From Rhodanobacter sp. Root480 (GTDB lineage: Bacteria; Pseudomonadota; Gammaproteobacteria; Xanthomonadales; Rhodanobacteraceae): a stretch of 64,000 nt of DNA. Positions 17,063 through 26,044 of the stretch are shown piece after piece. The stretch covers positions 758,755-822,754 of the forward strand of contig NZ_LMEX01000001.1 in NCBI RefSeq assembly GCF_001426645.1, in the 5' to 3' direction. The position numbers and the translations under genes are program-made. The notes under the pieces were generated by a model, which was given only the letters and a program-made list of their open reading frames with translations, searched no databases and had not been told where the DNA came from. Position 1 is the stretch's first letter; each line of letters begins with the position of its first letter.

Positions 17063-19486
17063 ATGAATGCCCTGCCCGACCGTTACCACGCCGCCGACGA
17101 ACTGGTGCTGCGCAGCCCCGGCGATGGCCGTTCGCTGGCGCAGCGGCTCAACAAACGCTACGGCGCGCGCATCACTGGCGCATTCGTATTGCCCGCGCAG
17201 GAAGGCCGCTACGCGCCACTGCCGCCCGACCTTCCCCCGGCCCTGGCGCAGGCGCTGCGCAGTCGCGGCGTAAACCAGCTCTACAGCCACCAGGCCGAGG
17301 CCTGGACCGCCACCCAAACCGGCGCGCACGTGGCCGTGGCCACGCCCACCGCGTCGGGCAAGTCGCTGTGCTACACGCTGCCGGTGATCAGCGCGGCGAT
17401 GCAGCAGCACGCCAAGGCGTTGTACCTGTTTCCCACCAAGGCACTGGCGCAGGACCAGGTGGCCGAGCTGCTGGAGTTGAACAACGCCGGCGAGCTGGGC
17501 GTGAAGGCCTTCACGTTCGACGGCGACACGCCCGGCGACGCGCGCCAGGCGATCCGGCTGCACGGCGACATCGTGGTCAGCAACCCGGACATGCTGCACC
17601 AGGCGATCCTGCCGCATCACACCAAGTGGGCGCAGTTCTTCGAGAACCTGCGCTACGTGGTGATCGATGAGGTGCACACGTACCGCGGCGTGTTCGGCTC
17701 GCATGTGGCCAACGTGATCCGCCGGCTGAAACGCGTGTGCGCGTTCTACGGTGTCACCCCGCAATTCATCCTGTGCTCGGCCACCATCGGCAACCCGCAG
17801 CAACACGCCGAGGCGCTGATCGAGGACGCCGTCACCGCCATCGTTGAAAGCGGCGCACCGGCCGGCGAGAAACACGTGCTGCTGTGGAATCCGCCGGTGG
17901 TGAATCCCGACCTGGGCCTGCGCGCCTCGGCACGTTCGCAGACCAACCGTATCGCGCGGCTGGCGATCAAGTCGGGTCTGAAGACGCTGGTGTTCGCCCA
18001 GTCGCGCAGCATGGTCGAGGTACTCACCAAATACCTCAAGGACGTGTTCGACCACGACCCGCGCAAGCCGCCGCGCATCCGCGCCTACCGCGGCGGCTAC
18101 CTGCCGAAGGAGCGCCGCGCCGCCGAACGCGACATGCGCGCGGGCAGCGTCGACGGCATCGTCAGCACCTCGGCACTGGAGCTGGGCGTGGATATCGGCT
18201 CGCTGGACGTGGTGGTGTTGAACGGCTACCCCGGTTCCGTCGCCGCCACGTGGCAGCGCTTCGGCCGCGCCGGGCGGCGGCAGCAATCCGCGCTGGGCGT
18301 GCTGGTGGCCAGTTCCGATCCGCTGGATCAGTACCTGGTGCGGCATCCGGAATTCTTCCAGGGCGCCACGCCCGAGCACGCGCGCATCCAGCCCGATCAA
18401 CCGCTGATCCTGCTCGACCACATCCGCTGCGCCGCGTTCGAGTTGCCGTTCGCAGGCGAGGAGATGTTCGGCAACGAGGTCGCCACGCCGTGGCTGGATG
18501 TGCTGGGCGAGGAAGGCGTGCTGCATCGCGAGGGTGACCGCTGGGAATGGATCGCCGACAGCTACCCCGCCATCGCGGTGTCACTGCGCGCGGTGGCGGA
18601 CGGCAATTTCGTGGTGGTGGACCGCACCAACGGCCGCCAGACCATCATCGCCGAAGTCGATTACAGCGCCGCGCCGGTGACCTTGTACGAAGGCGCCATC
18701 CACATGATCCAGTCGGTGCCCTATCAGGTGGAACGGCTGGACTGGGACGGCCGCAAGGCCTACGTCACGCGCACCGCAGTCGACTACTACACCGACGCCA
18801 TCGACTACACCAAGCTGAAAGTGCTCGATTGCTTCGACAGCGCCGGCGCCGGCCGCGGCCAGGCGCATCACGGCGAAGTGCACGTGGTGCGCCGCGTGCC
18901 CGGCTACAAGAAAATCCGCTTCTACACGCACGAAAACATCGGCTACGGCCCGGTCAACCTGCCCGACCAGGAACTGCACACCACCGCCGTGTGGTGGCAG
19001 TTGTCGCAGGCGGTGCTGGCTTCGGCGTTCGAGGATCGGCAGCAGGCGCTGGATGGTTTCCTGGGTGCCGCGTACGCGCTGCACATCGTGGCCACCGTGG
19101 CGGTGATGGCCGAAGCGCGCGACCTGCAGAAATCGGTGGGCAGCGGCGACGGCGCATGGTTTGTCAGCGCCGACCTCAGCGGTCGCGGCCAGTTGCGCGG
19201 CAGCGACGGGCAACCCACCGCACTGGCACCCGACGCACCGTTCACGCCCACCGTCTATCTGTATGACGCCTTCCCCGGCGGCATCGGCCAGAGCGAGCCG
19301 CTATTCCAGCGCCGCGAGGATCTGGTGGCCCAGTCGATCACCCTGATCGAACGTTGCGATTGTCGCGCGGGCTGTCCCGGCTGCGTGGGGCCCATACTCG
19401 CGGCCGACGAGCACCATGGCGAAATGGACGTCCAGACACCCAAAGCGCTGGCATTGCGCGTGCTGGCGCTGCTGGTGGCGCTGTGA
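17063..19486 (+). CDS. mrfA: MrfA/YprA-like DEAD/DEAH helicase with C-terminal Zn site
   Basis: An 807-residue superfamily 2 helicase. Walker A is TPTASGKSLC (about 94-103) and the DExH box is DEVH near residue 201, with helicase-C motifs ending in QRFGRAGRR. A DUF1998-type C-terminal region has four cysteines in CDCRAGCPGC (about 765-774). This is the architecture of Bacillus MrfA (YprA), which with the MrfB exonuclease acts in mitomycin C repair. The start at ATG 17063 is preferred over an upstream TTG. The following gene overlaps its stop by four bases and is mrfB-like, supporting the pair. Divergent from lexA. Confidence 0.92.
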   Translation: MNALPDRYHAADELVLRSPGDGRSLAQRLNKRYGARITGAFVLPAQEGRYAPLPPDLPPALAQALRSRGVNQLYSHQAEAWTATQTGAHVAVATPTASGKSLCYTLPVISAAMQQHAKALYLFPTKALAQDQVAELLELNNAGELGVKAFTFDGDTPGDARQAIRLHGDIVVSNPDMLHQAILPHHTKWAQFFENLRYVVIDEVHTYRGVFGSHVANVIRRLKRVCAFYGVTPQFILCSATIGNPQQHAEALIEDAVTAIVESGAPAGEKHVLLWNPPVVNPDLGLRASARSQTNRIARLAIKSGLKTLVFAQSRSMVEVLTKYLKDVFDHDPRKPPRIRAYRGGYLPKERRAAERDMRAGSVDGIVSTSALELGVDIGSLDVVVLNGYPGSVAATWQRFGRAGRRQQSALGVLVASSDPLDQYLVRHPEFFQGATPEHARIQPDQPLILLDHIRCAAFELPFAGEEMFGNEVATPWLDVLGEEGVLHREGDRWEWIADSYPAIAVSLRAVADGNFVVVDRTNGRQTIIAEVDYSAAPVTLYEGAIHMIQSVPYQVERLDWDGRKAYVTRTAVDYYTDAIDYTKLKVLDCFDSAGAGRGQAHHGEVHVVRRVPGYKKIRFYTHENIGYGPVNLPDQELHTTAVWWQLSQAVLASAFEDRQQALDGFLGAAYALHIVATVAVMAEARDLQKSVGSGDGAWFVSADLSGRGQLRGSDGQPTALAPDAPFTPTVYLYDAFPGGIGQSEPLFQRREDLVAQSITLIERCDCRAGCPGCVGPILAADEHHGEMDVQTPKALALRVLALLVAL

Positions 19487-20367
19487 GTGCCCTGGCCACC
19501 AAGCTGCGGCAATTGCGGGCGGATGCGGGGCAAACGTCTTCCATTGCTTCCGCTCGCTCCCCTATTACCGTTCTTCCTGAGCGTAGCGCAGCGAAGTCGA
19601 AGGGCACGTCGCCGAGCACGCACAAAACCCTCTCCCCCGACCTCCGCCGCCTGCTGCAACGCCACGCCCAGCTCAAGCGTGGCCCGGCGTACCTGGCATC
19701 CAATGACCGCGACGTCCCCGGCATCGAACTGTCCCCCGGCCTGCGCTACACCGAAGCCAACGTCGACTGGCTCGCCCCGCCCGACATCGTCGACGCCGCC
19801 TTCGCCCGGATGGAGTCGGTACACCATCGCCGCCTGCTGCATTTCGACACCGAGACCACCGGCCTGGCCGGCGGCACCGGCACCCGCGCCTTCATGATCG
19901 GCGCCGCCGACTGGCACGACGGACGCTTCCGCATCCGCCAGCTCACCATCACCAGCATGGCCGCGGAAACCGCCATGCTGCGCACCTTCGCCAGCTGGTT
20001 GGCCGACGACACCGTACTCGTCAGCTACAACGGCAAATGCTACGACTCGCCCCTGCTGAAAACGCGCTACCGCCTGGCGCGCCTGCCCGATCCGCTGACC
20101 GGGCTGGGCCATCTGGACCTGCTCCACCCCGTGCGCCGGCACTGGAAAGGCCAATGGGAAAACTGCCGCCTGGCCACCGCCGAACGCGAACTGCTCGGCG
20201 TGGTGCGCGAAGATGACCTGCCGGGCTCGGAAGCCCCCGCCGCGTGGCTCACCTACCTGCGCGGCGGCTCCGCACGAAACCTGCGGCGGGTGCTGGCACA
20301 CAACAACCAGGACCTGAAGAGCCTGGCGGGTGTATTGCTTTACATGGCGCGGCTGCCGCATCAATGA
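19483..20367 (+). CDS. mrfB: MrfB/YprB-like DEDDh exonuclease
   Basis: A 294-residue ribonuclease H-like 3'-5' exonuclease. The DEDD motif I is HFDTETTGLAGG (about residues 118-129), followed by VLVSYNGKCYDSPLL and a C-terminal helical part. The GTG start at 19483 overlaps the mrfA stop (GTGA), so translation is coupled. Residues ~31-41 (VLPERSAAKSKG) are encoded by a copy of the intergenic CCCTTCGACTTCG-type repeat, lying in a low-complexity N-terminal segment outside the nuclease core. Bacillus MrfB acts with MrfA on mitomycin lesions; the same role here is inferred. Confidence 0.88.
   Translation: MSALATKLRQLRADAGQTSSIASARSPITVLPERSAAKSKGTSPSTHKTLSPDLRRLLQRHAQLKRGPAYLASNDRDVPGIELSPGLRYTEANVDWLAPPDIVDAAFARMESVHHRRLLHFDTETTGLAGGTGTRAFMIGAADWHDGRFRIRQLTITSMAAETAMLRTFASWLADDTVLVSYNGKCYDSPLLKTRYRLARLPDPLTGLGHLDLLHPVRRHWKGQWENCRLATAERELLGVVREDDLPGSEAPAAWLTYLRGGSARNLRRVLAHNNQDLKSLAGVLLYMARLPHQ
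19576..19606. repeat. intergenic-type repeat copy inside mrfB
   Basis: CCTGAGCGTAGCGCAGCGAA followed by GTCGAAGGGCA matches the right arm of the 9189-9228 copy. It is read in frame near the N-terminus of mrfB. Confidence 0.8.
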
Positions 20368-20440
20368 ATACGCTGGTGTCCCGCGCGCCTCACGGCAAAC
20401 TCGATGCGGCCCTCCCCCAACTCACTCCGGAGCCATCCCC

Positions 20441-21265
20441 ATGACAGCGATCAATCACGCAGCCACCTTCCGCCAATTGCATCAGCACGGCTTGCTCCTG
20501 CTCGCCAACGCGTGGGACGCCGGTAGCGCCCGGCTGATTGAAAGTCTCGGCGCCAAGGCCATCGCCACCACCAGTGCCGGCGTGGCCTGGGCCAACGGTT
20601 ACGCCGATGGCAGCCACTTACCCATGCAGCAATCGATCGCCACGATCGCCAATATCGTCCGCGTCATCCGCGTGCCGCTCAGTGTCGATTTCGAGGACGG
20701 CTACGCCAGCGATCCCGCGACCGTCGCCGACAACGTCGCCCGCGTGATCGACGCCGGCGCGGTCGGCATCAATATCGAGGATGGCGCCGACAGTCCCGAC
20801 CTGCTCGCCAGCAAGATTGAACGGATCAAGCGCATGGCGGCCCAGCGCGGCGTGGACCTGTTCGTCAACGCCCGTACGGACGTCTATTTGCGTGGCCTCG
20901 CCAGCGACGAGCGGCGCGTCGAGGAAACTCTCGCCCGCGCAGCGCGGTATCGCGCGGCCGGCGCCGACAACCTGTTCGTGCCCGGCGTGGTCGATGCCGA
21001 CGACATCCGCCGCATCGTCGAGAACGCGGGGTTGCCGTTGAATGTGATGAGCCGGCCCGGCCTGCCCGGCGTTCCGGAACTGGCCGCCCTGGGTGTGCGG
21101 CGGCTGAGTGCAGGAGCGTCGATTTCGATAGCGACCCTGGATTGCGTGGCCGGGCTCACGAGCAGTTTCCTGCACCACGGCGAGGGCAACCCGGTACCCG
21201 GCAAGGCGCTGGATTACGGCGCGATCAACAGGTTGTTCGACGGCATCGAGGCCAGGCAACAGTAA
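20441..21265 (+). CDS. isocitrate lyase/PEP mutase superfamily enzyme
   Basis: A 274-residue TIM-barrel enzyme of the PEP mutase/isocitrate lyase superfamily, often called carboxyvinyl-carboxyphosphonate phosphorylmutase-like. Superfamily motifs are LLLANAWDAGSARL, TTSAGVAWANGY, the metal-binding VDFEDGY and NIEDG. The lyase KKCGH-type catalytic motif is absent, so it is neither a true isocitrate lyase nor clearly a methylisocitrate lyase. The substrate is probably a small 2-oxo acid or phosphonate-like compound, but cannot be assigned. The start follows CCGGAGCCATCCCC. It stands alone between mrfB and the convergent hydroquinone reductase gene. Confidence 0.88.
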   Translation: MTAINHAATFRQLHQHGLLLLANAWDAGSARLIESLGAKAIATTSAGVAWANGYADGSHLPMQQSIATIANIVRVIRVPLSVDFEDGYASDPATVADNVARVIDAGAVGINIEDGADSPDLLASKIERIKRMAAQRGVDLFVNARTDVYLRGLASDERRVEETLARAARYRAAGADNLFVPGVVDADDIRRIVENAGLPLNVMSRPGLPGVPELAALGVRRLSAGASISIATLDCVAGLTSSFLHHGEGNPVPGKALDYGAINRLFDGIEARQQ

Positions 21266-21346
21266 CGCCGCGCTCGTCGTACGACGCCATGCCCCGGGCG
21301 CTGGGTCGCAACCGATCCGGCCGGGTATCTGCAGTGGCCGAGCGTT

Positions 21347-22351
21347 TCAGGCGCCCCGGACCTCCCGTTCGCCCAGCCGATTGCGGTCATGCGGAACGTC
21401 GAACGCGGGGACCGGGCCGATCGACACGATGCCGTACGGGTTGAGCGTCTTGTGACTGCGGAAGTAGTGGTGGCGGATGTGATCCATCCACACGGTATCG
21501 GCCACGCCAGGCAGCTGATGGATGTCGCGCAGCAAACCCTCGAGGTTGGGGTAATCGCGGATTCGCTTGCGGTCGCATTTGAAGTGCGTCGCGTACACCG
21601 CATCGAAGCGCACCAGTGTGGTCCACAGGCGCAGGTCCGCTTCGGTCAGCGTATTGCCGACCAGGTAGCGGTGTTGCCCCAGGCGCTGCTCGAGTGATTC
21701 CAGCGTGGCAAAAAGCGCGGCGACCGCCTCGTCGTAGGCTTCCTGGCTGGTGGCGAAACCGGCCTTGTAGACGCCGTTGTTGACGTTGTCGTACACGGTC
21801 GCGTTGATGGCGTCGATGGCGGCGCGCAGGTCGTCGGGATAGTAATCGCCCGCCCGCGCGCCGATGCCATCGAAGGCTGTCCCAAGCATGCGGATGATTT
21901 CCGATGACTCGTTGTTGACGATGGTTTCGCGCTGCTTGTCCCACAGCGTCGGTACGGTCACCCGGCCGCTGTAGTGCGGGTCGGCTTTCAGGTAAAGCTC
22001 GTACAGCTTGTCGAAGCCGTAGAGCCGGTCGCCGGTGGCACCCTCGAAGTCGGTGCGCAGTTCCCACCCGTTTTCCAGCATCAACGGATGCACCACGGAT
22101 ACGTCGATGTGTTTTTCCAGGCCTTTCCACGTCCGCATCACCAGTGCGCGATGCGCCCACGGGCAGGCGTAGGACACGTACAAATGGTAGCGACCGCTTT
22201 CCGCCTTGAAACCGTCCTGCCCGGATGGCCCGGCGCTGCCGTCGGCGGTGACCCAGTTGCGGAACCGGCTTGCCGAGCGTTCGAAACGCCCGCCCGTGCT
22301 GCCGGTGTCGTACCACTGGTCGTGCCACTTGCCGTCTACCAGTAATCCCAT
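21347..22351 (-). CDS. glutathionyl-hydroquinone reductase (Xi-class GST)
   Basis: A 334-residue Xi-class glutathione transferase (YqjG/PcpF-like) that reductively removes glutathione from glutathionyl-hydroquinones. Catalytic Cys63 is in SYACPWAHRAL, and the family-specific TVPTLWDKQRETIVNNESSE and C-terminal GIVSIGP segments are present. GAGGAGACCATC before the ATG is a strong ribosome binding site. It starts 10 bases after the LysR regulator gene on the same strand and should be co-transcribed. Such enzymes accompany quinone-producing aromatic catabolism, so a protective role during benzoate and catechol degradation is plausible but inferred. Confidence 0.94.
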   Translation of the reverse strand: MGLLVDGKWHDQWYDTGSTGGRFERSASRFRNWVTADGSAGPSGQDGFKAESGRYHLYVSYACPWAHRALVMRTWKGLEKHIDVSVVHPLMLENGWELRTDFEGATGDRLYGFDKLYELYLKADPHYSGRVTVPTLWDKQRETIVNNESSEIIRMLGTAFDGIGARAGDYYPDDLRAAIDAINATVYDNVNNGVYKAGFATSQEAYDEAVAALFATLESLEQRLGQHRYLVGNTLTEADLRLWTTLVRFDAVYATHFKCDRKRIRDYPNLEGLLRDIHQLPGVADTVWMDHIRHHYFRSHKTLNPYGIVSIGPVPAFDVPHDRNRLGEREVRGA

Positions 22352-22361
22352 GATGGTCTCC

Positions 22362-23291
22362 TCATCGTGTGTGCAGGTTGCCACCTGCCGGGCCGAGCCA
22401 GGGCGGTGACGCCGCATACAACTCCTGTACCAGTTGCTTGATCAACACGATGTAAGGCGAGTCGTCATCGCGACGGTGGCTGAGGATGATCGGCGAGGTC
22501 GCGTGTTCGTCGGCGATCACGCGGTAATGCAGATCCTTGCGGTGCAGGCTGGCGGTGTACGGAACCACGCAGATACCGGTGGCAGCCGCGGCCAGGCCCA
22601 GCGCGATCTGCATCTCGCTGACCTCGTGCACGTTTCCAGGCCGCACCCCGTGGTCCTCTAGCAGGGCCAGCACCTGGTCGGCGAATGAGGGGTGCTGGCC
22701 TTTCGGGTAGACGATCAGGTCCTCGTCCGCCAGCTCGGCGATCGCCACTGGCGCATCACTGTCGGCCAGCCGGCTGCCCGGCGCCACGGCGAGCACCAGC
22801 CGCTCCTCGCGCAGCACGGTGCGTTCGACCGCCGCGTCGTTGCGGCGGATGCGGCCGAAGCCGACGTCGATACGGCCAGTCTTGAGCGCCTCGATCTGCT
22901 GCACCGACATCATCTCCACCAACTGGATGTCCAGCTCCGGGGCGTGCTTGCGCAGCTCGCGCACCAGCGCGGGGACGCCGCCGTACAGGGTGGAGGCGAC
23001 GAAGCCAATCGAGAAGACGCGCCGCTGCTGATGCCCCACGCGTTGGGTCGCGACCTTCATCTGCTCTACGCGGCCGAGGATCTGCAGGGCCTGTTCGAGG
23101 AACAACTTGCCCGCATCGGTAAGCCGCAACGGACGGCTGGCGCGGGAGATCAGGGTTACGCCCAGTTCCTCCTCCAGCAGCTGGATCTGGCGGCTCAGCG
23201 GCGGCTGGGCGATATGCAGCTTTTCGGCGGCGCGGGTGAAGTTGCGCTCGCGGGCGACGGCGATGAAATAGCGCAGCTGACGCAGGTCCAT
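22362..23291 (-). CDS. LysR regulator of the ben/cat operon (CatM/BenM-like)
   Basis: A 309-residue LysR-type regulator. The N-terminal winged helix-turn-helix is RNFTRAAEKLHIAQPPLSRQ, and the C-terminal periplasmic-binding-like domain senses an effector. BenM, CatM and CatR bind cis,cis-muconate (BenM also benzoate) to activate cat and ben genes. It is divergent from catB, and the spacer holds an exact ATAC-N7-GTAT element, the BenM/CatM recognition pattern. It can therefore be called the pathway activator with good confidence, though which of CatR, CatM or BenM it equals is not decided. Probably co-transcribed with the hydroquinone reductase gene. Confidence 0.92.
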   Translation of the reverse strand: MDLRQLRYFIAVARERNFTRAAEKLHIAQPPLSRQIQLLEEELGVTLISRASRPLRLTDAGKLFLEQALQILGRVEQMKVATQRVGHQQRRVFSIGFVASTLYGGVPALVRELRKHAPELDIQLVEMMSVQQIEALKTGRIDVGFGRIRRNDAAVERTVLREERLVLAVAPGSRLADSDAPVAIAELADEDLIVYPKGQHPSFADQVLALLEDHGVRPGNVHEVSEMQIALGLAAAATGICVVPYTASLHRKDLHYRVIADEHATSPIILSHRRDDDSPYIVLIKQLVQELYAASPPWLGPAGGNLHTR

Positions 23292-23375
23292 GGCTGATCT
23301 ACCGTTAAGTTTTCATACCCTGAATGAACTCAGGCGAGGATCGAAGGCCAACGTGGCGCCAGTTTCGGTATGACT

Positions 23376-23390
23376 ATACCTTCAAGGTAT
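23376..23390. promoter_or_regulatory. LysR (BenM/CatM-type) binding site
   Basis: The 15-base palindrome ATACCTTCAAGGTAT gives ATAC-N7-GTAT, matching the published BenM/CatM site. An adjoining partial palindrome, GGTATGACTATACC at 23367-23380, overlaps it. It lies 85 bases from the regulator start and 60 bases before catB, suited to control both. Confidence 0.75.
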
Positions 23391-23450
23391 TCATGAAGAG
23401 TTATTCAGTGTTGGACGGCAAGGGTGCGGACAGCCGATAACCGAATCGTG

Positions 23451-24638
23451 ATGAAACTCTCCCCTGCCCCCGCCATGCATCCTTCCGCCACGATCGAGCG
23501 CATCGAGACCGTGCTGCTCGACCTGCCGACCATCCGCCCACACCGACTGTCGGTGGCCACGATGAACGGCCAGACCCTGATGCTGGTGCGCATCCACTGC
23601 TCGGACGGCGCGGTCGGCGTCGGCGAAGGCACCACCATCGGCGGGCTGGCCTACGGCGGCGAGAGCCCCGAGGGCATGAAGCTCGCGGTCGACACCTATT
23701 TCGCGCCGTTGCTCAAGGGCGCCGACGCCACCCGCGTGCCGGCGTTGATGGCGCAGTTGGACCGGTCGATCAAGGACAACCGCTTTGCCCGCAGCGCGGT
23801 CGAAACCGCCCTGCTCGACGCCCACGGCAAGCGCACCGGCCTGCCGGTGTCGGAGTTGCTGGGCGGCCGTCGCCGCGAGCGCCTGCCGGTGGCGTGGACG
23901 CTGGCTTCCGGCGATACCGCGCGCGATATCGAAGAAGCCGAGCGGATGCTCGACCTGCGCCGTCACAACGTGTTCAAGCTGAAGATCGGCGCGCGCACCG
24001 TGGCCGAGGATGTCGCCCACGTCGCCGCGATCAAGCGCGCGCTGGGCGACCGCGCCGCGGTGCGGGTCGACGTCAACATGGCCTGGAGCGAACTGCAGGC
24101 CGTGCGCGGCATCGCCGCCCTGGCCGATGCCGGCTGCGAACTGGTCGAGCAACCGGTGGCCACCGCCGGCGCATTGGCGCGGCTGGCGCGGCGTTTCCCG
24201 GTTGCGCTGATGGCCGACGAATCCCTGCACGGGCCGCGCTCGGCGTTCGAGCTGGCCAAGGTCGCCGGCGCGGACGTGTTCGCGGTGAAGCTGGAGCAAT
24301 CCGGCGGCGCGTACGCCGCGCAGCACGTTGCCGCGATCGCCGACGCCGCGGGCATCGAACTGTACGGCGGCACCATGCTCGAGGGCGCGGTCGGCACCGT
24401 CATCTCGGCCCATGTGTTCGCCACCTTCGCCAACCTGCAGTGGGGCACCGAACTTTTCGGCCCGCTGTTGTTGACCGAGGAAATCCTCACCGAGCCGCTG
24501 GACTACAGCGACTTCCAGCTCACCGTACCCGCCGGCCCTGGCCTGGGCATCAGCCTGGACGAGGACCGCGTGCAGTTCTTCCGCCGTGACCGTGCCACGC
24601 GCGCGGTGAGCCTCGCCAACACCACCAAGGGAGGTTAA
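23451..24638 (+). CDS. catB: muconate cycloisomerase
   Basis: Enolase-superfamily enzyme converting cis,cis-muconate to (+)-muconolactone, second step of catechol ortho-cleavage. 395 residues from the ATG at 23451. The general-base pair K176xK178 is in FKLKIG, and metal ligands are in VRVDVNMAW, ELVEQPV and LMADESL. The start is uncertain: GTG 23424 and ATG 23478 (MHPSATIERIE) are in frame, and the last matches common CatB N-termini, but none has a strong ribosome binding site. First gene of the operon, followed three bases later by catC. Confidence 0.95.
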   Translation: MKLSPAPAMHPSATIERIETVLLDLPTIRPHRLSVATMNGQTLMLVRIHCSDGAVGVGEGTTIGGLAYGGESPEGMKLAVDTYFAPLLKGADATRVPALMAQLDRSIKDNRFARSAVETALLDAHGKRTGLPVSELLGGRRRERLPVAWTLASGDTARDIEEAERMLDLRRHNVFKLKIGARTVAEDVAHVAAIKRALGDRAAVRVDVNMAWSELQAVRGIAALADAGCELVEQPVATAGALARLARRFPVALMADESLHGPRSAFELAKVAGADVFAVKLEQSGGAYAAQHVAAIADAAGIELYGGTMLEGAVGTVISAHVFATFANLQWGTELFGPLLLTEEILTEPLDYSDFQLTVPAGPGLGISLDEDRVQFFRRDRATRAVSLANTTKGG

Positions 24639-24641
24639 GCC

Positions 24642-24938
24642 ATGCTTTTCCAGGTACGAATGGACGTCCAGATTCCCGCCGACCTGCCGGCCGACGTGGC
24701 CAACGACATCAAGGCGCGCGAGAAGGCGTACTCGCAGGAGCTGCAGCGCAGCGGCAAGTGGCGCCACATCTGGCGCGTCGTCGGCGAGTACGCGAACTAC
24801 AGCATTTTCGATGTCGACAGCAACGAGGAACTGCACGAGCTCCTGACCGGGCTGCCGCTGTTCCCCTACATGCGGATCGCGGTGACCCCGCTGTGCCGGC
24901 ACCCGTCGTCGGTCCGCGAGGATGACCGCCAGGAATAG
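24642..24938 (+). CDS. catC: muconolactone delta-isomerase
   Basis: A 98-residue small isomerase that moves the double bond of muconolactone to give 3-oxoadipate enol-lactone; the family forms a homodecamer. MLFQVRMDVQIPADLP and the LFPYMRIAVTPLCRHPSS C-terminus are diagnostic. An ideal AAGGGAGG precedes the ATG, overlapping the end of catB. Length is normal. Confidence 0.97.
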   Translation: MLFQVRMDVQIPADLPADVANDIKAREKAYSQELQRSGKWRHIWRVVGEYANYSIFDVDSNEELHELLTGLPLFPYMRIAVTPLCRHPSSVREDDRQE

Positions 24939-25001
24939 CAGCGACCGGGGCTTCCGCGAGGAGCCCGGGGCCGCCAACGCAAACTCGAGAGGAGTGGAAC
25001 C

Positions 25002-25940
25002 ATGAGCGTCAAGATCTTCGAAACCACCGAAGTGCAGGATTTCCTGAAAACCGTCGCCGGGCTGGACAAGCAGGATGGCGATCCGCGCACCAAGCAGATC
25101 ATCCACCGGCTGATGTCGGACCTGTACAAGGCCATTGACGACCTGGACATCACCCCCGACGAGTACTGGACCGCGGCCGCCTGGTTCAACGCGCTGGGCA
25201 CCGCCGGACAGGCTGGCCTGATCTCCCCCGGGCTGGGACTGGATCACTTCCTTGACCTGCGCCTGGACGCCAAGGACGCCGCGATCGGTGTGGAGAACCC
25301 CACCCCGCGCACCATCGAGGGGCCGCTGTACGTGGCCGGCGCACCGGTCGAGCAGGGTTATGCGCGGCTGGACGACGGCAGCGACACCGACGGCCAGCCG
25401 CTGGTCATGCACGGCACCGTATACGACGCCAGCGGCAAGCCGGCACCGGGCGCCAAGGTGGAGGTGTGGCACTGCGACACCCGCGGCTTCTATTCGCATT
25501 TCGACCCCACCGGCAAGCAGGCGCCGTTCAACATGCGCCGCACGATCATCGCCGACGACCAGGGCCAGTATCGCTTCCGCAGCATCCTGCCCAGCGGCTA
25601 CGGCGTGCCCCCGGGCAGCCCGACGGAAAAGTTGCTGAGCGCACTCGGCCGTCACGGCCAGCGTCCGGCGCACATCCACTTCTTCATCAGCGCCGCCGAC
25701 CACCGCAAGCTGACCACGCAGATCAACATCGAAGGCGATCCGCTGATCAACGACGACTTCGCCTACGCCACCCGCGAAGGCCTGGTGCCGAAGGTCACCG
25801 AGCACTCCGACGCGGCCAGCATCAAGGCCAACCAGATGGACGGCCCGTTCGCCGAAATCGAGTTCGACTTCACCCTGACCCGGCTGGTCGATGGCATCGA
25901 CAACCAGATCAACGAGCATCGCGTCCGCGCAGCGGGCTGA
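25002..25940 (+). CDS. catA: catechol 1,2-dioxygenase
   Basis: Intradiol non-haem Fe(III) dioxygenase cleaving catechol to cis,cis-muconate. 312 residues with the N-terminal helical linker domain and beta-sandwich catalytic domain. Iron ligands fall at Tyr164 ([10 protein letters not shown]), Tyr200 (PSGYGVPPG), His224 and His226 (RPAHIHFF), the same numbering as in well-studied CatA enzymes. GAGAGGAGTGGAACC is a strong ribosome binding site. It sits between catC and benA, so the three cat genes are fused to the ben genes in one transcript. Confidence 0.98.
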   Translation: MSVKIFETTEVQDFLKTVAGLDKQDGDPRTKQIIHRLMSDLYKAIDDLDITPDEYWTAAAWFNALGTAGQAGLISPGLGLDHFLDLRLDAKDAAIGVENPTPRTIEGPLYVAGAPVEQGYARLDDGSDTDGQPLVMHGTVYDASGKPAPGAKVEVWHCDTRGFYSHFDPTGKQAPFNMRRTIIADDQGQYRFRSILPSGYGVPPGSPTEKLLSALGRHGQRPAHIHFFISAADHRKLTTQINIEGDPLINDDFAYATREGLVPKVTEHSDAASIKANQMDGPFAEIEFDFTLTRLVDGIDNQINEHRVRAAG

Positions 25941-26044
25941 CCAGAACATGGCGGCGGCTCGCACGCCGCCGCGCACCCGCCACGTCATCCACGTCATCTG
26001 CACGCGCCCCAAGGGGCGTCATCGGAATACTCCAGGAGAGCGTC

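Noticed and set aside
23315-23329. Second LysR half-site pair (ATAC..GAAC) nearer the regulator
   Set aside because: The right half does not match GTAT or GTTT; too weak to annotate as a binding site.
23391-26012. 873-residue minus-strand open frame opposite catB, catC and catA
   Set aside because: Antisense shadow; all three cat genes show catalytic residues and ribosome binding sites on the plus strand.
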